Assembly: GCA_017506865.1 (NCBI GenBank) | Contig: JAFCMP010000434.1 | Span: 124,001 to 188,000 of the forward strand | DNA from: Tribonema minus | Taxonomy: Eukaryota > Sar > Xanthophyceae > Tribonematales > Tribonemataceae | Length of the DNA stretch: 64,000 nucleotides | Reading direction: 5' to 3' | In this document: positions 10,501 to 22,100 of the stretch, piece by piece | Position numbering within the stretch: the stretch's first letter is position 1 | Layout: every line of letters starts with the position of its first letter | Made by a program: the position numbers and the translations under genes | The notes under the pieces: generated by a model | Database searches by the model: none | The model's input: the letters and a program-made list of their open reading frames with translations, nothing else | What the model was told of the DNA's origin: nothing

Positions 10501-12960
10501 CCTAACTAGCATCACATAATAACCCTGGGCTGCTTCATACCACTGCAAGTACTGTCAGGCTGCTCTTACTATTCTTAACGTATACTTCTATTAGGTCAGC
10601 ATGATGGTTGGGCAGCTGTGAACAATCAAATATCAGTTTTTAGAGCTGTTACAACAGAGTTGTGCGTGTGTAGCTCACCTGACAAGTAGCCAAAAGCCGG
10701 CAAGCTGCAGTGTCATGCGCATTCACTTGATTCATAGCACAACTTCAACTGTTCTGATCCGTCTCTAACCCTACATGAACTCTTACCTTCACCCTAAGTT
10801 GCCGATGATTCTGTAACAACAAGTCAAACTCACCTTCATGTTGACTCTCACCCAAAGTTGATGCCGCGATGACCCGTATGCCACTCTCATCCTGATCATG
10901 TTCAAACCCTAAGCAACCAAACACCAATGAGGTCGCGGTAGCATAGTGACCCTAGGCTGCTTCATACCGCTAGTACTTGTCATGCTGGTCTAAACGTGCA
11001 ATACGTGCACTTCTAATAGGTAAGTATGGTGTTTGGGCAACCGTAAACATCCAACTGTTGTGGTCATATGACTGTTTCCTCAGAGCGGTTTCAGCAGAGC
11101 CGTGCATGGAGCTCACCTGATAATGAGCGGAAAGCCGGCAAGCTGCAGTATCATGCGCAGTTACGTGATTTGAGACACAACTACAGCTGTTCTAGTTACA
11201 GTTGAACCCTACCATGAACCTAATTCTGACCCTAATTGCCAATTCATTTGTAAACCCAAGTTCACCTCACCTTTCATGTTGACCCTTGCACAAAGCCAAA
11301 GCTGTTTCCACACAACACTTACCTGGAAGAACTTCAGAACGTAAGCGACCAGGCAACGATATGGTCGCAGTAGCCAACTATACATTTTAAAGACTGCTGC
11401 ACAACTCTACTGTCAAACCGTAAGCAACCAGGCAGCAAGACCCCAGGGCAGATGGGTATGAGGTTCTGATGAATGCGCACTCAAACTTCAGACGTGAAGT
11501 ACAGTGGAACATTCAAGGGCCTACTCACCTGTAGCCTAACTGTTTCCACGTGCCTTTCACGACATACGAGGAGCGTCATTCCAGAAAACTCACTTGTGCC
11601 ATAGTGGACGTCTTGGGAGGGTGTGGGAATTGGGGGGCGGTTCCATTGCCCTTGCAGTTACAGAGGGCCCATCCTGAGGCGTAGAAAGTAACGTGAGAAC
11701 GGCAGCAAAAAAACGTCAGTCTTATAGAAGTATCAAGCCACAATATCTGCTGTGCAAGCCTGCAACGGTGCCGCCCATGCGCTTTGTCAGGACATACACA
11801 TATCATGATCAACAGCATAGTGTCGCATGATGCACACAAAAGAAAGTTCTGTAGTGTTCACACAATACTATGGTTGACAGCCGTGCGCGCAGTACTGAGC
11901 AAGGTGGACAAAACTACTTTGAGAATCGGCACGCATGTACAGTAGTGTCGTGCACATTGAAGTTGGCCAGTGTGCACTTACCGCATCTTGCCGTTGCATG
12001 CTTGCTCTACGGAGTCAGCGCCAATGTCCATGCTGTGTACGGCTGCGCTGACCCCTCCCTTGCCACATCATCAACTTCAAGTGTAGCGGTACAGTTCTCT
12101 AGGCCGAACTGTACTTCAACAGGAAAGCTGCCGAGCTGAGCACTGTTCAGTGCTGGTGACGCTCCAGAAACAGGAACTTGAAGTGATGTCAGTGCTCAGG
12201 GCCCAGGCCGGCTTCTAAGCTATTGCAGACGAGGCATGCAGGGAGGGTGCTTACCTCTTACAGACAGCGTGCCAGTTAAGCAGTCACCCAATGCCGGTGG
12301 CTTGCAATTCAGTCTCCACCAGTGCCCACATGTGAAGGTACCATCAGCAGTGAAGGGAGGCTACGCGCGCTGCGTGTTTATCACAGTGTCAGCTCCCGTG
12401 ATGTGGCTGCGCGTTGTGCATTCAAGTCGTCCAAGCTGCTCAGTGCTGAACACCGTGCTGTAACACTCCCAATATGTGCTGGCTCTCGCGGGTACAAGCC
12501 ATGATCCATAAGCTCTTGTCAGGTTGGCATTGGGTGCACATATTGCTGTCACAATGCTTGTCTCTGGTTCACATGTCATGGTATTGTCACACTGCATCAA
12601 AGTTACCATTTGTCGTCACCAGCCAGATAGGCACAGTCACAGTGCTTGCCATGCAGGCCAATACTCTAGCAGCCAATGTCAGTCGCCTCTGCGCCAGTGT
12701 GCAGTCATACCATCATGAGCAGCATGCGCAGTGCGATGTCCATCATTGGCACACATCCAATCGCGTACAGTATCAATGGCCAGACCAATACCATTCATTC
12801 GCCTCTACGTACATCGGTCACAACCACATTCTGACGCACGCTCGTTTGTACAAATGCTCGCCACAACATACTCCTTAAGGCGCATGTGCCGTTGTGTTTC
12901 CGTTGCAGCGCTTCTGCATAGAGCGCGCAATAACGCACTTGACGCGCCGCGTGTGCCCTA
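10501..12960. repeat. Array unit 1 (early subfamily)
   Basis: It contains an internal duplication of about 430 bp (10520-10940 against 10950-11330), each half with GGCTGCTTCATACC and AAGCCGGCAAGCTGCAGT. The exon-like block on the minus strand ends at CCTCAG near 11675. A second block near 12000 has a GTAAGTGCAC donor on the minus strand. Confidence 0.6.
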
Positions 12961-14920
12961 GCCCAAACCCTAACTAGCATCACATGATAACCCTTCTTAG
13001 GCTAACTCATACTTTTACAGTACCACAACTACTTGTCATGCTGCTCTGAACACATTGTACGTGTATTCCCAAGTATGATGATCGTGAAACCGTGAACAAG
13101 CAGGCCATCATGTTTCTCAGAGCGATCACAACAGAGACCCACATGTAGCTCACATGATGTACAGCGGAATGCCGGCCAGCTGCAGTACTGGTGTTCAATC
13201 ACGTGATTTGTAGCATAACTTCAACTGTTCAAACTCTAACCCTAACGTAGACCTCACCTGAACCCTAGATTGCCATGCTCACGTCAACCCAAGTTACACT
13301 CACCTTTCTTGTTGACCGTCGCCTACCAGAGTCTACGCTATTCCTATGTAACACTTTACCTGGGAAAACTCCAAACCATAGGCGATCAACCACCAATATG
13401 GTCGCAGTAGCCAACTTCAAGTATACTCTTGCTAGACTGCAGCACAACGCTGCTGTATGCAGAGTGCCCGAGACAAATGTTGTAATTCTGCATAAAAAAC
13501 GAAGTCAAACTTCAAACATGAAGTACGACCCTACAGGCAAGGGCTACTCAACACGCACTTACCTCTAATGACTGTAGACACGCACCTTTCAATCCATAAT
13601 TAAAGAAAACTCACCTGTGCAATTCTGCATCGCGTGTTGGGGGCTTGTGGAAATTGGCGTTTCCATTGCCCTTGCAAGTGTGGTTGGCCAACCCTGAGGC
13701 GTAGGAAGTAACGTGAGAGGGGCAGCAAATAAAGTTAAGTGACATGTCAAGCTACGTGTTTCTGTTATGCGAGCCTGAAACAGTGTCGGTTGTGCGCCAT
13801 GTCAAGGCAAACACATGAACAAGGTGGGGCAACTTGCGTGCATTCGCAGACACATCATATCAGCAATACCCTGGATAACGTGGGCACCACTTTGCTGCAG
13901 CCAGAGCTCACCCTAATGCTACTGCCACAAACACTTACAAGCAGGTCAAACTGGCAAGATTACACGCACCAGCCGTGCGCGCAGTACTGAGCAATATGGA
14001 CAAAGCCACTTGAAGTATGGCTGCGTGCATACACTATCGTGCATGTTGAAGTTGGCCAGTGTGCACTTACCGCATCTTGCCCTTGCATGCTTGCTCCACA
14101 GAGGCCAGCGCCAACGTCCATGCTGTGTACGGCTGCGCTGACCTCTCCCGTGCCACATCATCAAGTTCAACTGTGGTGGTTGCCATACGGAAGGTCAACT
14201 TCACCTGCAAGTTCAACTTCACCAGAGAGAGGCGCTCCTGAGCTGAATGTGCTGTCAGGTGCTGGTGACGCTCCAGAAACAGGGCGTGATGTCAGTGCTC
14301 AGGTTCCAGGCTGGCGCCGCAAGCTGTTGCGCACCAACCATGCAGGGTACTTCAACCTGACGAACAGCGTGCCAGTGATCACATGATCCCGAAGGCTTGT
14401 AACCGCCACCAGAGCCATGAAAAGTTTTGCCAAAGTTCACTTTTCAATTCCTGCAGGTATTGGCTAGTGTCAACAGCTGCAGAAGAGCCACTGGGGTACC
14501 TCAAGTCACCCAATAGCCATGCCTCATGCCAGTAAGCCAAGTCCATACCAGAGGCTTGGGGTAAGTGCCACGATGACCACCAAGCTCCACCAGGGAAGGC
14601 AGGCCACGCTCGTCCTGTAGCGTTGTCTTGCCGACCATTGCTCATGTGTCACTGAGATGGCCGTGCCATATGCACCAGTGTGCACATTTGCCCAATGCCC
14701 AAAGTTGTGTCGCAATGCTCCCAGCGGTGGTGCCTCCTGGGTAGCAATCTTTGGGCTCTGTCCGTCGAAGCTTTACCTTGACCACACCTGGAAATTACAC
14801 AAGCAACTTGCTGCAGAGCCTACATATGCTACCTTTGCCATTGTCATACTTTACCCCGTATCTACATTCTGTCGGCTTCAGCACAACTTCATTGTTAGGT
14901 ACGTGCTTGTGAAGTGCTGA
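12961..14920. repeat. Array unit 2 (mixed subfamily)
   Basis: The left part matches unit 1, including the AGCTGCAGTA and CCTGAGGCGTAGGAAGTAACGTGAGA blocks. The right part (from about 14440) matches the later units and carries the minus-strand frame with AWLLGDLRYPSGS and FGHWANVHTGAYGTA. It is probably a product of unequal exchange between subfamilies. Confidence 0.6.
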
Positions 14921-17280
14921 ACCCTAACTCAACCCTGCCCTTAACACTAACCCTCGCTTTAAGTTGACCCTAACCCTAAGCAAACCGAAGTGATCTTTAA
15001 CACTAAATAAACCCAACCCCTATTCAGACCGCAAACCTCAATGTGTACCCTAACCCCAAGAGGCTGATGCAGAGGGCAAGGCAAGGTGGCGCAAATTTTG
15101 TACAAGCAGTGCTAAAAATTTGGTCGCAGCGACTGCATCGGAAAAAGCAACTCAAGCAGGACGAAGCAATACAGTTGAGGTGCGCTCACCTGGACCTGAG
15201 GACATATTGCGCAGCAGCTTTATTCACTGCGCAGTGGACAGCATAAGAAGTGACGTCTAGACTAGCTGGTATGCACTTACCTGACTTAACAGGAACTACC
15301 ACTTCAAATCACATGGCGAAGTATTGTCTGCATCTTTACAGGTGAGGTCTAGTTGGTATGCACTTACCTGACAATTGTTCCGCCTACACTGCTGAAACCG
15401 ATATGCGTTCAAATTCAGAAGTATTGATGAATGTGTACAGCTGACAAGCACAAGAGCATGCTCCAACATGAGAAGAATTAAAGTCTGTACATGTTCACCA
15501 TGTTTGCGCTTCTATTCCCAAATGAATATGCTAAAATCCAGCGTGTTTGTCGCATCAGGCGAGGGCTAGTTGGTTCGCACGTACCTGACCATGTAGACAT
15601 GTACTCTGCAGATCGCCATCGAAGCACCTATTGTCAGTAGGTGAAAAGGTGAGCGCTAGCTGTTAGGAGCTTACCTGACCATGCCGACACACACCTTCAG
15701 ACTGTATGATCGGATTTGAACACTTTGTATTGCCCCAAGTACTGGCTTCGCAACCATATGATACTTTTTTTTACAATAAAGTCAAGTCAATCTGCAAGAA
15801 CGTAATCTAAGAAAACTTGCCTTTGCGATGCGGGAAGTGTTGCAGCTGCCAGAACGGAAGTTCCAGTGAGGGGATGCCACAGTGCACTGCCAAGTTCCAG
15901 CTGGCGCACCCTGAGGCAGAAGAAAGAAACAAGAAAGTATCAGCACACAACAAACGCCATCAAGCCCCATTGTGCTTCGAAGTATGACAGCAGCATGAGC
16001 TAGCTAGCTGGGCACATGTGCTATGTCAGTGCACATACTCACAGAGACACGGCGTCTTCAAAACTCACAGAGACACGGCGTCGTGCAAGAAGCATGTGCA
16101 GGAGGTTTCTGACACCAAGGCTAGTCCAGGGGTAACATATCACGAGGCTATGTCGTCCTGTCAGTGAGTGATGGAGAATGACAGTCATCTGCGCAACAAT
16201 GCAGTCCAAAGTTAGGCAGGATATGAGCGCTGACATTGGTTTGCGCACTTACCATGCTTTCTCCTTGCAGCAGTGCTCTACGGAGGCGAGCAGCAGCGCT
16301 CACATCTCCCGGTGGGGTGGTCGTGTGTTATCCACTATCACGCCCCAGAGTAGAGCTCTTGAAAGAGATCCCAGTGAAGACCAGTAGGCACAGCGCACGG
16401 CGGCAGCAGCATGATGATTGCAATGCCAGTACAGCGTCTCGCCAGTCCTGTGCATCATGTGCACTTCACAATGCGTGGCTTGGCCCATTAAGCCCTTGCA
16501 TCAGCGATGATGGCAATCCAGATGACCAGTGACGACCATGGACGGCAAAGGTCGGGAGCACAAATTCAAGCGCAACTTCAACAGGCCGGCTGCTGCTGAC
16601 TGTCGAGTGCTGTTGGTGTTCCACAGGAAGTGATGCCACTGCAGTGCAGTGATTCCTGCAGGTGCTCCGGACTATGGCCAGTGTGAGCAGTTGCAGGAGA
16701 GCCGCTTGGGTACTTCAGTGTCACCAATGACCATGCCCCGCGCCAGTCAGTCAACTCCATGCTTAGCGCCAAGAAATCCGCCAACCTTTAACAGTGAAGA
16801 GATGCCGAGCCCGTCCCGTAGTGTTGTTTAGCCAGTGCTTGCTCACGTGTCACGGAGATGGCTGTGCCGTACGCACCAACTTTGCACATTTACCCTATGC
16901 CCAAAGCGGTGTTGCAATGCTCGCAGCGGTGGTCACTGCTGAATAACAATCCTTGAGTTCTGTCATATCCACTGCAACAGTAACTTGCATGCTGGTATTG
17001 CATGCACAGGCGTTGGTCACAGCCAATCACAGTCATCATGTTGTCACCAATCAGAACCAGATGGTCCCAGTGCCTTCCATGTAGCACTGTGCTTCAGCAG
17101 CCTACATCAGCATGCTGCAGTCAGCGCGCCGTTGCAGCTCCACCTTGACCACACCTGGTATTTGCACAGGCACCTCGCTGCAGAGCCTATGCTACCTTCG
17201 CCACTGCTATACTTCACCCCGTATCTACATTATGTCGGCTTCAGCACAACTTCACTTTCACTTGTGAGGTGCTGAACCCC
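14921..17280. repeat. Array unit 3
   Basis: A late-subfamily unit. The minus-strand exon-like block lies at 15821-15910 between a CCTCAG acceptor and a GCAAGT donor. The Cys-rich frame at 16890-17087 (minus) includes GDNMMTVIGCDQRLCMQ. Opposed donor-like palindromes cluster at 15270-15680. Confidence 0.6.
15270..15680. repeat. Opposed donor-like palindrome cluster
   Basis: Copies of a roughly 34-bp motif, CAGGTGAGG..AGCTGG..GCACTTACCTGAC. The left end reads as a splice donor on the plus strand (CAG/GTGAG) and the right end as a donor on the minus strand (CAG/GTAAG). Equivalent clusters occur at 17600-17980, 21780-22100, 24715-24760 and 26770-27170. About twenty copies are visible in all. Confidence 0.65.
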
Positions 17281-19555
17281 AACTCAACCCTTCCCCTAAC
17301 CCTAACCCTAACCCTAACCCTAAGTTAACTCTAGCCCTAAGCAAACCTATGAGATCGTCAACCCTAAGTCAAACCAATCCCTACCCAGAACCCAACTCTA
17401 AATGTACCCTAAACCCAGAGGCTGATGCAGAGGGCAATGGGGCACAAAGCTGCACAAGCTGTGCTACCAAGTTGATCACAATGACTACACGGGACAAAGT
17501 AACTCAAGTAAGATGATGCAATACAGTTGAGGTACACTCACCTGGACCTGGGGACAATGCGCGCAGATGTAATCATAGCGTGTTGGACAGCATACATGGA
17601 AGGTGGCGGCTAGGCTAGCTGGGATGCACTTACCTGACTTTATAGTGTGCGCTTCAAGTCACACACACTGAAGTATTGTCTGCATCTTTACAGGTGAGGG
17701 CTAGCTGACATGCACTTACCTGACCATGACCCCTGCACTGCTTTGGAAGGACATGCCTCAACTTCAGAAGTATTGAAGTATGTGTACAGCTGACATGCAC
17801 TCACCTGATTTGTTTGCCGCCTTCTACATTTCAAATTCAAATGAAGATTCAGCATATTTGTTTCAACGGGCGAGGGCTAGCTGGTTTACACGTACCTGAC
17901 CATGTAGACATGTACTCTGCAGATCGCCATCGAAGCACATGTGTGTACCTGAACAGGTGAGCACTAGCTGGTATGCGCTTACCTGACCATGTCACGCACC
18001 TTTGGAATTTACAACCAGAGCTCAACACATCGATTGCAACGAGTACAGAATTTGCACAACCATGTGATGCTTTTTTTTCAAATGAAGCCAAGTCCTTGAA
18101 AGCAAGTAATTAAAAAAACTCACCTTTGCGATTTTGGAAGTGTTTCAGCTGCCAGAACGGAAGTGCCAGTGAGGGGGTGCCAAGTGCAGTGCCATTGAAG
18201 TGTCAGCTCGCGCACCCTGAGGCAGAGAAAAAAAATAAAGCAAATGTCAGCAACCAACAAAACACTAGTGAGCCCCATTGTATTTTGAAATATGACAACT
18301 TCATGAGCTACAGAGCTAGCTCGGCACATCTGCTATGCCAGGGCACATACATCAAAACTAGCAGAGACACTGTGTCGTGCAAGAAGCACGTGCAGGAGGT
18401 TTGAAACAGTGTGGCTAAGGGTAACAGATCAAAAGACTGTGTCTGCTTAAGTGATGGCAGATTACTGGCACCTGCGCTGCTGTCCAACTGGACAAAAAGC
18501 GGAATGCGCGTGCTGACATTCAAGTTGGTGTGCGCACTCACCGTGCTCCTCCTTGCAGCAGTGCTCTACGGAGGCGAGCGACAGCGCTCACCCCTCCCGG
18601 CGCAATGATCGCGTGGTGAGCGCTGTCCAATGTCACGCCCAACATATAGAGCTCTCCACAGAGATCTTAATGAAGACCAGTACGCTCAGCGCGCGGCGGC
18701 AGCAGCATCACAATGCCAGTGCAGCATTCCGCCAGTCCTGTGCATCATGTGCACGTTGCGATGCGTGGCCTGACCCATTCAACCCTTGTGTCAGCGATGA
18801 TGTCAACTCAGATGCCCAGAGAAGACCGTGGACAGCAAAGGTTGGGGGAGCACAACTTCAAGCGCAACTTCAAAAGGCCGTCTGCTGAGCTTTGCGCCGT
18901 CAAGTGCTGGTGACACTCCACAGGAAGAGATGCCACTGCAGTGCCGTGATTCCTGTAGGTTCTAGTGCGAGCAGTTGCAGTAGAGCCACTTGGGTACTTA
19001 GGTGTGACCAATAGCCATGGCCTGTGCCAGTCAGAGAACTCAAGGTCCACCAATCTTCAAGTTCGACAGTGAAGAGATGCCAAGCCCGCCCCGTAGCATT
19101 GTCTTGCCCAAGTTTGCTTACGTGTCACTGCCATGACTGTGGCGTACGCACCAGTTTGCACATATTCCCAATGCCCAAAGCGGTGGTGCAATGCTTGCAG
19201 CGGTGGTAGCTCCTCTGTAACAATTCTTGAGCACTTTTCACATCCACTGTAACAGTAAGCTTTATGCTGGCATTGCACGCACAGGCGTTGGTCACAGCCA
19301 ATCACAGTCATTATGTTGTCACCAATCAGAACAAGATGCTCACAGTGTTTTCCAAGTAGAACTGGGCTTCAGCAGCCTACATTAGCAGTCAGCGCGCCCT
19401 TGAAGCTCCACGGTTACCTTGACCACACCTGGTATTTGCATAGGCACCTCGCTGCAGAGCCTATGCTACCCTTGCCATTGTCATACTTCACCCCGTGTCT
19501 ACATTATGTCGGCTTCTGCACAACTTAAACAATGATAAGTGCTAGTGAGCGCGGA
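17281..19555. repeat. Array unit 4
   Basis: The best preserved late unit. A perfect stretch of four CCCTAA copies sits at its left border (about 17296). The exon-like block is at 18124-18216 (93 nt, minus) with a pyrimidine tract, CCTCAG acceptor and GTGAGT donor. The Cys-rich frame lies at 19057-19311 and reads GCDQRLCVQCQHKAYC. Donor-like palindromes lie at 17600-17980. Confidence 0.6.
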
Positions 19556-19811
19556 ATTTAACTCAACCCTCACCCAACCCTAGGTATGATCCTAAGTTAA
19601 CCCTAACCCTCAGCACGCCTAAGTGATCGTGAATCCTAACTATCGCCCAAACACTATTCAGATCTCAACCTTAAATCTACCCTAACCCCAAGAGAATGAT
19701 ACAGAGAGTAAGCCAATGTGGCACACATTCGCACAAGCACTGCCATCAGTTGATAGCAGCTACCGCATAGGACAAAGTACTCAAGAAGTACGATGAAGCA
19801 GTACGGTTGAG

Positions 19812-21699
19812 GCTGCGCTACCGCGGCAGTCATGAAGTCACACCTGCTGGCCGCCTGCACTGCTGGTGACAATGAGGTAGCCAGCAGTGGCAGCGTGCTG
19901 GTATTGCCGCGCTTGGGCCCGCCAGAACTCACGGACATCGCAGTGCCACTGCGGGCGTCACGGTTGCCGGAGCGACGAGGCGGTCTGGGCATGCCGCTTT
20001 TGGGGCTACTGGCACCAGCCGCATACACGGCCCAGGCATGCACAACACTGCGGCCTGCAATAATTCATGCCACTGTGGCAGCAGGGGCCCTGAGGCTCGG
20101 CACTGACGACACGGCGCAGTCACCTGGTTCGCGCAGCACTCATGCGCAATACGCGAGGACCAGGGACTGCCGCCAATCATCGAGGCCGTGCGACGCTCTA
20201 CGCGAGCGCTGACAGCTGATGGCGGCGAAAAATCACGCACAGCTGTGGCCGAGCAGCTCCCAGCATCGTTGCTACGGTGGGCAGCGGATACAACGGCCGC
20301 AGCGTCGACGCTCCCCACTGCGGTGCAAGCGATCTACGCCGCAACTGCCGTCACGGAGGCGGGGACCACTGAGCCAGCCCCACACACCCACGGCATTGTG
20401 CCTGGCGCCGAGGCGGCCGCTGCGGCGGCGACCGTACCTGGCCCTCAAGCCGCTGCCGCGGCTGCCTCTTCCACGCCCGCTAAAACACAAACTAGCGCGG
20501 AAGAAAGCAGCTGCAGCGGCGGGCAGGAGGACGACGACGACGACTGGGAGGCCTATGCTGACGAGATCTGCAGAAAGGTAGTGCCCCGCCGCCGGCGCGG
20601 TCACTTCACGCACGGACTACAAGCCGGCCTTTCAAATGTTCTTCGACGTCAATACGAGGACTGCCTGGTGGAGGACCTAGAGGCTGCCTCGGCTGGTGCC
20701 GTGGGCAAGCCGACGCAGGCTACACTTATTGGTGACTTGCGTGACACCAGCCGCCGCCGCCAACAGGCTAGCGCGCGGGTCCTGGCGCAGCTGCGCAGCC
20801 AGCGTGCGTCCGGGGCAATGGCGTGGATGAGCGTGCCACCCGCTGCCAATGACCGCCCGGGTGCGGCGCCCATGTCCAGTATGGCAGCAGCCACGATGAT
20901 TATGGTTGCGATCTTTATAGACGGGTGGGGCATGCAGGGCGAGGTGTGCCCATGGCGGTGCAGTGACGTGAGCCCCACCTCCACGCATGCGATCAGCTGC
21001 CCCAGCCAGCACATACGGGGGCACAACGCGACACACACTGCCCAAAAGCGGTGCCTACAGCGCATCTTGAGACAGCACCATGTCTCTATTGTCCGCAATG
21101 AGGACGCTAGCGTCTTCAAGGTACCGGGGTATCGGGCGGACACAGTCATTGACCCAGGGTGTCTGCACTTTAGCAGTGCATACCGTAACAAGGGAATAGT
21201 GCTAGACACAAGTGTGCGCGCACCCACAGCGAGCTCGTACCTGACAGGCAAAACAAATGCCTCGAACACGGACGGCTATGCTGCTGGGGTGGGGGAGGAC
21301 GCGAAGGTCAAGCACCACACCGGCACCTTGACGTCATCTTGGGCTTTTGTGCCATTCGTGCAGGAGTCGTACGGACGGCTGGGCAAGCAGACAAGCCTTT
21401 TTGTTAAGGAGTTGGCAATGCACTCAGCACTGTGCTCAGGGGGGGGGAAGGCAGATGTGTTACGCAAGGCCGGGTTAGCTAAGCGTCAGATCCACATTGA
21501 GCTGAGCATATCGCTGGCGCGGGAGTTGGCGGAGCGCGTCATGGCATACACACGTGGAGCGCGAATGCTGGGCTGTGTTGCGGCGCCGGTATCCAAACTC
21601 CTAGGGCACAGCGCAGACTAGGCTGCTGCGTTGACGCAAGCTTTTCGATTGCATAGGCAACCCGGCCTCCCTTGGGCCTTTATAAATACAAGTCCATAC
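19812..21699 (+). mobile_element. 5'-truncated non-LTR retrotransposon (LINE), copy 1
   Basis: An insertion flanked by an 11-bp target duplication, GTACGGTTGAG, at 19801-19811 and 21700-21710. The 3' end reads TTTATAAATACAAGTCCATAC with no poly(A) tail. It begins downstream of the reverse transcriptase motifs and keeps the C-terminal zinc finger and endonuclease region. By eye it is about 98% identical to the longer copy at 22101-24662 (minus). Confidence 0.85.
19832..21621 (+). pseudogene. LINE ORF C-terminal part, frameshifted
   Basis: It matches the C-terminal two thirds of the LINE protein at 22182-24662. A single-base loss near 20108 (GACGACACGG where the other copy has GACGAACACGG) breaks the frame. 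After it the frame stays open to the stop at 21621. Retained parts are the Ala-rich and acidic linker (GGQEDDDDDWEAYADE), the CCHC finger and the endonuclease-like region. Confidence 0.75.
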
Positions 21700-22100
21700 G
21701 TACGGTTGAGGTGCACTCACCTGGACCTGGGGACAAACTGCACAGAAACGTTATCTACAGTGTAGTGCACAGCACAAAACGTGACGGCTCGACTAGCTGG
21801 TACGCACCTACCTGACTTTATAGAAATGTCTACTTGCTTGAAATCACACACTGAAGTATTGTCTGCACATTTGCAGGTGAGGGCTAGCTGATATGCACCT
21901 ACCTGACCATTGGTACAACATACACAGCTTCGAAAGGACATGCTTTGACGTCAGAAGCATTAAAGTATGTGTACAGCTGACATGCACTCACCTGACCTGT
22001 TCGCCGCTTTTTGCACTCGAAATCCCAAATGAAGGTTCAGCGTGTTTGTCTCATCAGGCTAGGGCTAGCTGGTTTGCACATACCTGATAATGTAGACATT